DNA from: CAZXFH01 sp964640055
GTDB taxonomy: Bacteria; Fidelibacterota; UBA2242; JAFGTP01
Direction of reading: 5' to 3'
Assembly (NCBI GenBank): GCA_964640055.1
Contig: CAZXFH010000008.1
Location: 24,882-88,881, forward strand
DNA length: 64,000 nt
Part shown: piece by piece, positions 8,478 to 17,622 of the stretch
Layout: each line of letters opens with the position of its first letter
How positions within the stretch are numbered: the first letter of the stretch is position 1
Program-made: the position numbers and the translations under genes
The notes under the pieces: generated by a model
Database searches by the model: none
Told to the model about the DNA's origin: nothing
What the model saw: the letters and a program-made list of their open reading frames with translations, nothing else

Positions 8478-10898
8478 ATGTATAAGAAAAAAAGTGTTTA
8501 CCAGAAAATCCTTACCGCATTGCTAATCCTGCTTTTTTATCTTGGACAGTTTCAACGCTGCAGTGATAACAATGCCCCGACTAAATTCCCGGAATTAATT
8601 GAATTTATACCCATAACCGCTGGTCAACTCGATACCCTATATATGGATGAAATACTGTATAGCCAGAGCTATAATTTCACCTTTTTGGGCAATCCCAATC
8701 TGACAGTTAGCTATAACCAGGCCGATCGCTCATTGATCATAGCACCGGCGCCTCAATTTACCGGCTTAACTTTTCTCGAATTCCAAAATGACAAAGAAGT
8801 CGCCCGGGTTCTGCCGCTGATCGTAAAACAGAAAATCCCGGTGGTCTTTCAGTATACTCCCCAAGGATCAGAAACAGATATATATATCATGGGTAATTTC
8901 AATACCTGGGATCGTTCCTCTCATCCCATGCATGACGAGGATCATGACGGAACCTATTGCCGCACCGTCTATCTGGATGATGGCGTTTATGAATACCAAT
9001 TCGTAGTGGGTGACAAGGAAATCTGGGATCCTAAAAACCCCGAAAAAGTCGACAATGGCTTTGGTTCCTATAATTCTTTGGTGCGGGTTAAATCGCCTTA
9101 TAAATCAGAAGCCCCGCAGCTCAATTTTTTACCGGGTACGGACAAAAAAGTAAATATTGCCATCAATAAACAAGAGCTGCATCCGCCTGATCAGCTCTTT
9201 GTCCTTAAAAACAATCAATTTTATCCCTCCGAATATATAACCCTGTCAGACAGCCAGGCTACTATTGACCTCAGCGGTTTGGACCGCAGTCAAAAGGAAT
9301 TAAACATTATCCGGCTGGTCGCTACTCATCAGGGTTATCCGGGCAATATTTTAACGGTTTGGACCAAAGGAAGTCGTCCAACATCCCAGCATGATACCTT
9401 TATCTGGCAGGATGCCATCATCTATTCCCTGATGGTTGACCGTTTCCACAATGGTGATACCACCAATGATCAACCGATCCGGGATCCCCGCTTGGCGGAT
9501 CAGGCTAATTTTCAAGGTGGCGATCTGGCGGGTATTACCCGCAAAATAGAAGAGGGCTATTTTAACCAGCTCGGTATCAGTACCCTCTGGATCTCACCAG
9601 TTAATAAAACCACTGATCAAGCCTACCAGGAATGGCCGGAACCGCATCGTTATTTTAGCGGTTATCACGGCTACTGGCCCGTAAAAGCCACCCAAACCGA
9701 GCCCCGTTTCGGCACCCTATCAGAGCTGAAAAAATTAGTGGCTAGTGCTCATCAGCATGATTTGAAAGTACTACTGGATTTTGTTTCCAACCATGTGCAC
9801 ATTGAACATCCTTATTATCATGATCATCCGGAATGGTTTGGCACCGACGAGCTGGCTGACGGACGTAAAAATATCCGGCGCTGGAATGAATTCCGCTTGA
9901 CCACCTGGTTTGATACCTTTCTGCCCTCTTTTGACTATATCCATTCCAGTGTGGCTTTGGATACCACGGTTGATAATGCCATCTGGTGGTTGGAACAAAC
10001 CAAGATAGACGGTTTTCGTCACGATGCCACCAAACATGTGCCTAAAAAATTCTGGAAAACACTGACCCATAGAATCAAAGCACAAATTAATCCCCAGAGA
10101 GAGGTAAACATTTTTCAGATCGGGGAATCTTTTGGCAGCAATCAACTGATCAAGGATTATGTCAATAACGGTATGCTGGATGCCCAGTTCAATTTCAATC
10201 AATTTTTTACCCAACGACGTATATTTGCAGAAGAAAAAGGGCATTTTCAGGATCTGGCCCTGTCCATTCGCAAAAGCCAGGAAGATTTCGGTTATAACCA
10301 TCTGATGGGCAATATCATGGACAGCCACGACCAGGTGCGTATGATGGCTTACTTGGACAATGATCTGAGCCTATCCGATAACGGAACTGAACGGGCTTGG
10401 CAATCACCACCGCTTCAGGTGGATTCGCCAACAGCCTATCAAAAAGAGCTGGTGCTGATGACTTATCTCCTGACCGTTCCGGGAGTCCCTATTATATATT
10501 ACGGAGATGAATGGGGCATGACCGGCGCCAATGATCCGGATAACCGGCGTATGATGCGCTTTGCTGATCAGCTGCAACCGATCCAGCAGGAACAACTGCA
10601 AAATATTGCACAATTGATCCAAGTCCGTAAAGAGCATTCTGCTCTGCGGCGCGGCGATTATCTTACTCTTTATACTTCGAAAGAGGTTATGCTTTACAGC
10701 CGGGGAGACTGTTTTGAAAGAATGGTTATTGTGCTGAACAAATCCGGCAGAAAACAATCCATATCCTGTCAGCTTCCTGGCTGGATACAGGCCCGCCATC
10801 TGTATTCTGTCCTAGACGATCAGGTTATCCCACTCAATACCCAAACACTGCAAATCGAATTACCAGCCTATTACGGCAATATTTATCTGTGCCAATAA
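8478..10898 (+). CDS. Exported GH13 alpha-amylase-family enzyme with glycogen-binding module
   Basis: An 806-residue alpha-glucan hydrolase (amylase/neopullulanase type). The N-terminus is a hydrophobic signal ending near RCSDN, so lipid attachment is possible although the lipobox is weak. Residues about 124-190 form a CBM48/AMPK-type glycogen-binding module (IYIMGNFNTWDR, then YEYQFVV). The GH13 barrel starts near residue 312 with IIYSLMVDRFHNGD. Region I is DFVSNHV; nucleophile Asp516 lies in GFRHDA, acid/base Glu550 in IGESFG, and Asp618 in MDSHDQ. The C-terminal beta domain ends at PAYYGNIYL. The start has AGGGTAGG just upstream. It lies 22 bases behind the pullulanase-type gene, so the two likely act together on branched glucan at the cell surface or in the periplasm. 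Confidence 0.9.
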   Translation: MYKKKSVYQKILTALLILLFYLGQFQRCSDNNAPTKFPELIEFIPITAGQLDTLYMDEILYSQSYNFTFLGNPNLTVSYNQADRSLIIAPAPQFTGLTFLEFQNDKEVARVLPLIVKQKIPVVFQYTPQGSETDIYIMGNFNTWDRSSHPMHDEDHDGTYCRTVYLDDGVYEYQFVVGDKEIWDPKNPEKVDNGFGSYNSLVRVKSPYKSEAPQLNFLPGTDKKVNIAINKQELHPPDQLFVLKNNQFYPSEYITLSDSQATIDLSGLDRSQKELNIIRLVATHQGYPGNILTVWTKGSRPTSQHDTFIWQDAIIYSLMVDRFHNGDTTNDQPIRDPRLADQANFQGGDLAGITRKIEEGYFNQLGISTLWISPVNKTTDQAYQEWPEPHRYFSGYHGYWPVKATQTEPRFGTLSELKKLVASAHQHDLKVLLDFVSNHVHIEHPYYHDHPEWFGTDELADGRKNIRRWNEFRLTTWFDTFLPSFDYIHSSVALDTTVDNAIWWLEQTKIDGFRHDATKHVPKKFWKTLTHRIKAQINPQREVNIFQIGESFGSNQLIKDYVNNGMLDAQFNFNQFFTQRRIFAEEKGHFQDLALSIRKSQEDFGYNHLMGNIMDSHDQVRMMAYLDNDLSLSDNGTERAWQSPPLQVDSPTAYQKELVLMTYLLTVPGVPIIYYGDEWGMTGANDPDNRRMMRFADQLQPIQQEQLQNIAQLIQVRKEHSALRRGDYLTLYTSKEVMLYSRGDCFERMVIVLNKSGRKQSISCQLPGWIQARHLYSVLDDQVIPLNTQTLQIELPAYYGNIYLCQ

Positions 10899-11028
10899 TA
10901 TAGGGTCTCTTGAAATAAAAACGCGCTACCTGGCGATTGGTACACTATTATCAATTTATTTTAAAAATTTTCCGGTTACCCGTTTTTAAACGATCGCTGC
11001 GTGCCTGTAAACCTGATAAGAATTGAGA

Positions 11029-12111
11029 TCAATGCATGTTTCCTGATTGATCTGGAAGATACTTAACAGGCCCTAATCCCTTATCCGGCGACCATTGCAA
11101 CAGACCGTGTGAGGCAGTGCCGAGGATCAGTTGGTTTTCAGCGTTCACACCCATTTTAGTGATGACATATCTGGATAAGGTCTTATCCAAAACAGTAAAT
11201 TGATCACTTGCATAATTAGAGAGCACCCCCCCGGGTCGCACCGCCAGGTAAATATTTCCTGCGGAATCAGCGGTTAATCCCATTAGATCAAGTTCTTGCC
11301 CTTGAAAAGTCTTGAAATCACCCCGGATTTGCCAGGTACGTCCCCAGTCGCGGGTCTGGCGCAGCTTTTTTTGTTCATCAAGCATATAGAGACTATTGAG
11401 TCCTTTATGGTAATATAAATACAAGGGATTAGCGGGTAACTTAACTAAGGGCCGCCATCTTAGCCTGTCTCCTCGCGATTTATATAATTTCTGATCAATT
11501 ACGGCATAAATAGTGCCTTTACTGTCCTGAAAAAGGGGTCCTACTTCCGTTGAATCGGGAATCCCGATTTGTTCCGGTTGCCAGGATGACCCTCTGTCTT
11601 GGGAACAGAATACACTGCCTTTTAAATTCGTGTTAATGATCAGCATATTTCGATAAACTTGATGAGAGCTGAGATATCCTGGTATAATATCTAATAGATC
11701 CCAACTCTGTCCCCAATTTTTTGTAAGATAAATTTCAATTCCATGCCTGAATTTAAAGGTAATATCCGGAAAATTTACCCTTAGTGTGGAATCCAGATGA
11801 GTCTTGGTTTCCGTAATGGCGTAGAGTTGATCAAAGGCATCTATAAAATGTTTGGCTTTGAATGGGGTTGGGTGATATTCAGCGATATAATACCCATTAC
11901 TATCCCGCTTTAGAATAGCTAAATTATAATCCAGGGCTGCATATATTTGGCCATCATTAACCATATTAATACAGCTGACCAGACCGGTTATTATTTCCGG
12001 TGGTCGGGATTCTTTACGAACCGTTTTTTCCAGGGCACAAAATTTTAAAAGGCAGAGCCAATTGCTTAAAAAGAAAATTCCCAGGATTATTTTAATTACA
12101 GACTGTTTCAT
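11029..12111 (-). CDS. Exported Asp-box (BNR-type) beta-propeller protein
   Basis: A 360-residue protein with an N-terminal hydrophobic signal (about residues 4-24, possibly ending in a lipidated cysteine at LKFC). Three clear Asp-box motifs (D/N-x-G-x-x-W) lie at about residues 130-137 (TKNWGQSW), 170-177 (SQDRGSSW) and 252-260 (TRDWGRTW), with a degenerate one near 210-219 (SRGDRLRW). Such repeats mark blades of sialidase-like or YCF48-like propellers. No sialidase active-site Arg triad could be recognised, so a binding or scaffolding role is more likely than an enzyme. It is convergent with the GH13 pair and divergent from the MFS permease gene at 12307. Confidence 0.7.
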   Translation of the reverse strand: MKQSVIKIILGIFFLSNWLCLLKFCALEKTVRKESRPPEIITGLVSCINMVNDGQIYAALDYNLAILKRDSNGYYIAEYHPTPFKAKHFIDAFDQLYAITETKTHLDSTLRVNFPDITFKFRHGIEIYLTKNWGQSWDLLDIIPGYLSSHQVYRNMLIINTNLKGSVFCSQDRGSSWQPEQIGIPDSTEVGPLFQDSKGTIYAVIDQKLYKSRGDRLRWRPLVKLPANPLYLYYHKGLNSLYMLDEQKKLRQTRDWGRTWQIRGDFKTFQGQELDLMGLTADSAGNIYLAVRPGGVLSNYASDQFTVLDKTLSRYVITKMGVNAENQLILGTASHGLLQWSPDKGLGPVKYLPDQSGNMH

Positions 12112-12306
12112 CAGGCAACATACTCCTTCCCCTTTTATTTCAGCAAGAATATAATAGGATCACAGCATAGGTAATAATGTATTTTGAATCCAAACTAATT
12201 TTTTTAGGCGATCCAGCTGCCGGAAGATACGCGAATTAACATTTCAGATTTTCAGCCATATAATGTAACTTGTGCGGCTATTTAAGAATTATATTATTGA
12301 AAAATC

Positions 12307-13527
12307 ATGCCTAAACCGATCCGGTTACGCTTATCCATCATCCAGTTCCTGCAATTTTTTGCCTTGGGTGCTATTCTGCCTATTTTACCTCTTTATCTTA
12401 AAAACTATTTACATTTTTCCGGAATCCAGACCGGCGTTATTCTTTCTACTGCGGCCATTTCGGCCCTGGTAGCGCCCTTTATGGGATCCTTCCTTGCCGA
12501 CCGGCTCATCTCCAGTGAACGCTTATTTGCTGCTGCCCATATTTCGGGTGGCATAATCATGTTATGTCTGTACCACATTCAAACTTTCCCATTATTTTTT
12601 TCCGTTTATTTACTGTATATGTTCATTCTGGGCCCTACATTACCATTATCACGGACGATTATTTTTCATCATGTTCCGGACCGGCGGAAACACTTTGGAG
12701 GTATCCGGGTTTGGGGAACCGTCGGTTGGATTATGGTCGCCTGGTTCTTCAGCTTTTTCTGGCTGTCAGATTTTGGCCGGGGAAATATCCCGGCCAGATT
12801 ACCGGACGCCTTGTTGCTCTCGGCGTTGACTTCCTTTCTCCTGGGATCTTACACCTTTACCCTGCCCATTTCGGGAGCGATCTATAAAAATATATCCCGG
12901 CTTTTTCCCAAAGAATCTTTTCAGATTATCTTGAAAAAAGAAGTGTTATTCCTGGCTTTAATATCCTTTTTAATGTATCTGGCCGATCGCTTCTATTTTT
13001 ACGGTACCAGCCCGTTCCTGCATCAAATCGGCATCAAAGCCGCCTTCATAATGCCAGCCTTGACCATGGGTCAATTCCCTGAAATCCTGGCAATGAGCCT
13101 TTTGGGCTATCTGTTATTCCGGATGGGTATAAAAAAAGTGCTTTTACTCGGGGCTATGTTCAACCTCCTCCGGTATACCCTATTTACCATAGCGCCTAGC
13201 GTGCCCATCGTGATTCTGGGGATACTCTGCCATGGCGGGGCCTATACCTTTTTTTATGCCAGTGCTTTCATTTATCTGGATTATAAAACCGGACAGCAGG
13301 CGCGCGCCGGTGTGCATCAACTTTTTGTTATTTTAACTTCCGGAGCCGGGGCATTATTCGGTAATCTACTGGCCGGCTGGCTGGCAGATGTCTTTCAGCA
13401 GGGTACAAACGGGCATATTAATTATCAACTCTTCTGGACGGTGCCACTCTTTATTACGCTGATTGTCTTTACTATTACTATGCTATTTTTCAATCGTAAT
13501 AAAGGTGCATCAATCCAACACTCCTAA
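12307..13527 (+). CDS. MFS permease (MFS_1-like / nucleoside-H+ symporter-like)
   Basis: A 406-residue inner-membrane protein with about 12 predicted helices. The N-terminal helix pair (QFLQFFALGAILPILPLYL, then GVILSTAAISALVAPFMGS) and the FGGIRVWGTVGW segment near residue 135 match the MFS_1-like branch that includes NupG-type nucleoside symporters and LacY-like permeases. The RVWGTVGW motif is characteristic of that group. Substrate cannot be inferred. There is no strong ribosome-binding site before the ATG. The gene ends 5 bases before the convergent CPBP protease gene. Confidence 0.8.
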   Translation: MPKPIRLRLSIIQFLQFFALGAILPILPLYLKNYLHFSGIQTGVILSTAAISALVAPFMGSFLADRLISSERLFAAAHISGGIIMLCLYHIQTFPLFFSVYLLYMFILGPTLPLSRTIIFHHVPDRRKHFGGIRVWGTVGWIMVAWFFSFFWLSDFGRGNIPARLPDALLLSALTSFLLGSYTFTLPISGAIYKNISRLFPKESFQIILKKEVLFLALISFLMYLADRFYFYGTSPFLHQIGIKAAFIMPALTMGQFPEILAMSLLGYLLFRMGIKKVLLLGAMFNLLRYTLFTIAPSVPIVILGILCHGGAYTFFYASAFIYLDYKTGQQARAGVHQLFVILTSGAGALFGNLLAGWLADVFQQGTNGHINYQLFWTVPLFITLIVFTITMLFFNRNKGASIQHS

Positions 13528-13532
13528 TTGAT

Positions 13533-14246
13533 CTAGAGCATAAAAATTACCAGCATATCATAAATCATATGCGTGTAGGCGGTAATTCCATATCCTCTCA
13601 GAGTAAATAAAATCGCCAGGAATACACCTGCGCCAAAACGCATGATAAAGGACTGGATTTTAAAGGGATCACCAAAAGGACCCATATAATGGAAAAGGGA
13701 AAACACCAGGGAAGAAAACAGGATGGCAATCACAACGGAAAAAGTGAGACTGAAGCGCAGAATATCCCGGCATAAAAAAAGAGCGGCCGTGATCATTACG
13801 ACCCTAAAAATAAACTCTTCATAGACTCCGGCACCCAATGCCAGGGCAATCAGTTGACGCCGGTCAAAGGCTTCACCTTGCAGGATAAAATAACGGCCGA
13901 TCTGGTCTACGATAAGCAGGAGTAAAAAAGCATAGCACATACTTTCAAAGAGCATCAGCAGAAAATAGGCTACTTTGAAATGACCATTATTTTTTTTACG
14001 AGTGTGGAAATGATAGGATAACAATAGTGCCAGCAATACAATGAAACCCACAAAATAGAAGCCATAGATACCGAATATGGCAAAAAATTGCCGAAATAAA
14101 ATATCGGCACCGTTTCTTAATCCCATAATATCAGAGTGGTTCAGGGTGAAAACAAGAAATTCATACCCGATTAACAAAGGCAAGGTAAAGATTAGGCTAT
14201 AAAAGGGTGATTTAGATTGATGCCAATAGATTTTAATGGATACCAC
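13533..14246 (-). CDS. CPBP-family intramembrane metalloprotease
   Basis: A 237-residue membrane protein with about six to seven helices. The diagnostic residues of the CPBP (CAAX protease/Abi) family are present: the EExxxR motif as Glu143, Glu144 and Arg148 (YEEFIFR), a histidine at 186 in SLFHYMG, and a second histidine at 226 in AYTHMIYD. These form the metal-binding glutamate/histidine site inside the membrane. The substrate is unknown. The only start that fits is GTG at 14246, without an evident ribosome-binding site. The lepA gene ends 50 bases upstream on the same strand, so translation may depend on read-through transcription from lepA. Confidence 0.85.
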   Translation of the reverse strand: MVSIKIYWHQSKSPFYSLIFTLPLLIGYEFLVFTLNHSDIMGLRNGADILFRQFFAIFGIYGFYFVGFIVLLALLLSYHFHTRKKNNGHFKVAYFLLMLFESMCYAFLLLLIVDQIGRYFILQGEAFDRRQLIALALGAGVYEEFIFRVVMITAALFLCRDILRFSLTFSVVIAILFSSLVFSLFHYMGPFGDPFKIQSFIMRFGAGVFLAILFTLRGYGITAYTHMIYDMLVIFML

Positions 14247-14296
14247 AATAAAAATTTTGTAATTAAGCCATCAGTCGAAAGGTATGAAAAAACCGA

Positions 14297-16090
14297 TTAA
14301 TCCATCTGCAAGACGGCTAGAAAGGCTTCCTGAGGAACTTCTACTCTGCCCACTTGCTTCATACGACGCTTACCTTCCTTCTGTTTTTCCAGTAATTTGC
14401 GCTTCCGGGTTATATCCCCACCATAGCATTTGGCCGTGACATTTTTCCGCAGAGCCCTGACCGTTGTTCTGGCAATGACCTTATTCCCAATCGCTGCCTG
14501 GATCGGAATCTCAAACATCTGACGCGGAATTAATTCCTTCAATTTCCGGCAAAGTTTCTGACCCTGATGATAGGCTTTATCCCGATGAATAATCAGCGAA
14601 AGTGCGTCCACAGGATCATGATTGACCAGGATATCCAATTTAACCAGGTCGCCTTCCCGGTAGCCGACCGGCTCATAATCAAAGGAGGCATATCCCCGGG
14701 ATGAAGATTTCAATTTATCATAAAAGTCATAGACGATTTCTGCCAAAGGTAACTCGTAAACAATCTGCACCTTGTCCACATCCAAATAGTGGGTTATTTT
14801 ATAGACGCCGCGGCGCTCCTGACAAAGTTTTAGAATATTCCCAACAAATTCATCGGGCAAAATAATTTCGGCCTTGACATAGGGTTCGAAAACCTTTTCT
14901 ATCTGACCGGCCGGAGGCATATCCGCCGGTGTATCGACCTCAACTATTTCACCACTTTGTAAATGGGCTTCATATTTAACATTAGGCAGGGTGGTAATTA
15001 AGTCGAGATCAAATTCCCGCTCCAGACGTTCCTGGATCACTTCCATATGTAACATTCCCAAATAGCCACACCGAAAACCAAACCCAAGCGCGGCAGATGA
15101 CTCCGGCTCAAAGTCCAATGCGGAATCATTTAGTTTCATCTTCTCCAGAGCGGATCGTAACTCATCGTAATCATCACTATCCACGGGATACATGCCACTG
15201 AACACCATGGGTTTGATGGGGCGGTAACCGGGTAACCGTTCCTGAGCAGGATTATTTTTATTGGTAATGGTATCACCAACTGCGATTTTGGATATATCTT
15301 TCATGCCACAAACCAAATACCCTACATCACCCGAAATCAAACGCTCGGTTTTAACCTTACCCATAATAAAATAGCCCACTTCAGAGACTTCATAAATAGC
15401 GTTATTGGCAAAAAAACGGATTTCATCACCGGTTGTTACTTCACCTTCAAAAACCCGAATATGAGGTATCGCGCCACGAAAGGGATCGTAATTAGAATCA
15501 AAAATCATAGCACGCAAGGGTTTGGCGGCTTCTCTGGCGGGAGGCTGTATCCGGTTAATAATGGCCGTAAAGATCTCCTTCAGTCCATCCCCTTTCTTAG
15601 CACTAACCCTGAGAATTTCATCCGCCTGACACCCAATTAAGTCGATCAACTGGTTTTCTACGTCTGTGACCCGCGCGCTGGATAAATCGATTTTATTAAT
15701 CACCGGTATGATCTCCAGATCATTTTCAATGGCCAAATAGGCATTGCTCACGGTTTGGGCTTCCACCCCCTGGGCTGCATCCACAAGAAGCAGAGCACCC
15801 TCACAAGCCGCCAGACTTCTGGAAACTTCATAGGAAAAATCCACATGCCCGGGCGTATCAATTAAATTCAGAATATATTCTTCCTGATCGGTATGCTTGT
15901 ATTTCATGCGAATGGGATGAGATTTAATCGTAATCCCGCGCTCGCGTTCCAGATCCATATCATCCAGAATCTGCTCTTTCATTTCCCGCTGGCTGATTGT
16001 ATGGGTATACTCCAGCATCCGATCCGCCAGAGTGGACTTCCCATGGTCAATATGGGCGATTATGCAAAAGTTTCTTACAAGTGCTCGCAT
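14297..16090 (-). CDS. lepA: Elongation factor 4 (LepA), ribosome back-translocating GTPase
   Basis: A 597-residue translational GTPase, the normal length for LepA. The G domain shows G1 AHIDHGKST, G3 DTPGH, G4 NKID and G5 SAKKG. The hallmark LepA C-terminal domain is present: CYGGDITRKRKLLEKQKEGK, then VPQEAFLAVL at the end. EF4 binds stalled or mis-translocated ribosomes in the cytoplasm and acts in ribosome biogenesis and stress recovery. The EF-G domain IV is absent, as expected. The start is ATG followed by MRALVRNFCII; only a weak CAGG lies upstream. The CPBP protease gene follows after 50 bases. Confidence 0.97.
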   Translation of the reverse strand: MRALVRNFCIIAHIDHGKSTLADRMLEYTHTISQREMKEQILDDMDLERERGITIKSHPIRMKYKHTDQEEYILNLIDTPGHVDFSYEVSRSLAACEGALLLVDAAQGVEAQTVSNAYLAIENDLEIIPVINKIDLSSARVTDVENQLIDLIGCQADEILRVSAKKGDGLKEIFTAIINRIQPPAREAAKPLRAMIFDSNYDPFRGAIPHIRVFEGEVTTGDEIRFFANNAIYEVSEVGYFIMGKVKTERLISGDVGYLVCGMKDISKIAVGDTITNKNNPAQERLPGYRPIKPMVFSGMYPVDSDDYDELRSALEKMKLNDSALDFEPESSAALGFGFRCGYLGMLHMEVIQERLEREFDLDLITTLPNVKYEAHLQSGEIVEVDTPADMPPAGQIEKVFEPYVKAEIILPDEFVGNILKLCQERRGVYKITHYLDVDKVQIVYELPLAEIVYDFYDKLKSSSRGYASFDYEPVGYREGDLVKLDILVNHDPVDALSLIIHRDKAYHQGQKLCRKLKELIPRQMFEIPIQAAIGNKVIARTTVRALRKNVTAKCYGGDITRKRKLLEKQKEGKRRMKQVGRVEVPQEAFLAVLQMD

Positions 16091-16231
16091 AGCCTGAAAA
16101 TTTAAAGAAACTGGATGCGATTGAAAAGTACTTTCAATCCGGCGATAATATTGCGGATATTCCGCATTCTTCTGCAGAAAAACCGAGCTCTGATCCTATC
16201 TGTCGCGATTGATACTTTGATCACAACCCGG

Positions 16232-16675
16232 TTAACCACTTTCCCGGTATTTTAAGAATCGAGCCGCAACATACCAGGCATGCTCGGCCAGCGCATTACT
16301 CCAGCCATTATTCTGATAGTATCGGGGGTCCTGCCTGATCTGTTTAATGGTGGTTTGCATTCCTTCCACAGTACTTTCGGCGGCCGTAATTGTATGCGGA
16401 TCAAAATAGAAGCCATGTCGGCAACTATCTGCGGGTACCACTGCGCCACCGATCCAATATCTTTTTGATTCTTTGAGATAGGATTGGAGCAGCACCGCCA
16501 GCGAATCAGAATAGGTCCCGATCCACATAATGTGTTGATAATTTTTAATGCCCACCAGATGCGCTCCGGGTACATCCGGCGGATAATTGGCAAAGGGATC
16601 CTTTTCGGTTTCACATTTAAAAATTAAAATACATACTAATAATGCCAGATTAATAGTCAGATGCCACAAACGCAT
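16232..16675 (-). CDS. Small putative lipoprotein, possibly BP74-like domain
   Basis: A protein of 147 residues with a signal that ends in IFKCE, so the cysteine may be lipidated. The mature part has HIMWIGTYSDSLAVLLQSYL and later HGFYFDPHTITAAE. The pattern of a tryptophan or histidine followed by (F/Y)DP-x-(T/S)-(I/V) and an acidic residue recalls the BP74 N-terminal domain found in some secreted protease inhibitors. That similarity is remembered from pattern and is weak. The ATG at 16675 is chosen because AAAGGG ends six bases upstream; a TTG five codons earlier would bury that site inside the gene. It stands alone between lepA and the Fpg/Nei gene. Confidence 0.55.
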   Translation of the reverse strand: MRLWHLTINLALLVCILIFKCETEKDPFANYPPDVPGAHLVGIKNYQHIMWIGTYSDSLAVLLQSYLKESKRYWIGGAVVPADSCRHGFYFDPHTITAAESTVEGMQTTIKQIRQDPRYYQNNGWSNALAEHAWYVAARFLKYRESG

Positions 16676-16785
16676 ATTAATCCCTTTCAATTGGATATAA
16701 ACTTAAAAACCGTCGGATATCAATGCATTGCACAATAGCAAGATTGCTTATTTTTGAAGCAAAATCAACAAAATAAATTTCCCAT

Positions 16786-17592
16786 TTATCTCGGCTGACA
16801 TTGCGGGCAAAATAATGCCGTCCGTCCCGAGACTTTTTCACTCTGTAAATGATGGTTTTTATTTAGCGGACATTGATGATCTTCATTCCGATGGGGAATC
16901 AGCCATTCATCCCTGGAAAATGATTGATCTTTTTCCATAACTGTGACGGCCTGTCTGAGCACCTGTTGCATCTTGCCGAATAAAGACTTTTTTTCTGCCT
17001 GTTTAAGAGATTTGATTTTTCGGCGTGGATGCAGTTGGGCACGAAACAAAATTTCATCAGAATAGACATTCCCGATCCCGGCAATATTACTTTGATCCAT
17101 AAAAAAGGATTTTAGCATTTGGTTTGCATGCTCCTCCAGCACTTGCGTAAATTCTTGGTATGTCAAATCCAAAGGTTCAGGACCCATTTCAGCAATCAAA
17201 TCGATTTGTTGGGGATCAGATACCAGATAGACTTTACCTAATTTGCGCATATTTATCCAGCGCAGCTCGTATCCATTTTCAAATCGGAGCGTCAAGCGGG
17301 TAAAGCGGTCGTCGCCCTCCTTTTTCCGATCCTGTTTAACATAGTGGAGCTTTCCGGTCATCGCAAAATGCAATCCCAGTTTTTTATCCAAGTTATCAAT
17401 TGTAATGAGCAATAGTTTACCTCTCCGGTGAGCATCGGTAAATTGAGTCCCCACCAGAGACTGCTTAAGCTGATTAAAGGATACGGATTGGATTAATTCC
17501 CTGGCATCACAGGTAATTTGCGTGATCTTTTGATGCAGGCTGGTCTGTTTAAAATAGATTTTAAAATATTCAACATCGGGTAATTCAGGCAT
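16786..17592 (-). CDS. Fpg/Nei-family DNA glycosylase/AP lyase
   Basis: A 268-residue base-excision-repair enzyme that removes oxidised bases and cleaves the abasic site. The N-terminus MPELPDVEYF supplies the catalytic Pro and Glu right after the initiator Met, and GKLLLI near residue 58 supplies the conserved lysine. A helix-two-turn-helix segment (QSNIAGIGNVYSDEILF) is intact. The C-terminal zinc finger is atypical: CPLNKNH then FCPQCQ, so the second cysteine of the usual CxxC-x-CxxC set is replaced, probably by histidine. Bacterial MutM usually starts MPELPEVE; assignment to MutM or Nei is not certain. The start has AAGGAG upstream. The DUF72 gene ends 30 bases upstream, suggesting one transcript. 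Confidence 0.9.
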   Translation of the reverse strand: MPELPDVEYFKIYFKQTSLHQKITQITCDARELIQSVSFNQLKQSLVGTQFTDAHRRGKLLLITIDNLDKKLGLHFAMTGKLHYVKQDRKKEGDDRFTRLTLRFENGYELRWINMRKLGKVYLVSDPQQIDLIAEMGPEPLDLTYQEFTQVLEEHANQMLKSFFMDQSNIAGIGNVYSDEILFRAQLHPRRKIKSLKQAEKKSLFGKMQQVLRQAVTVMEKDQSFSRDEWLIPHRNEDHQCPLNKNHHLQSEKVSGRTALFCPQCQPR

Positions 17593-17622
17593 TATGTATT
17601 CTCCTTTTTGACTTATTTTAAC

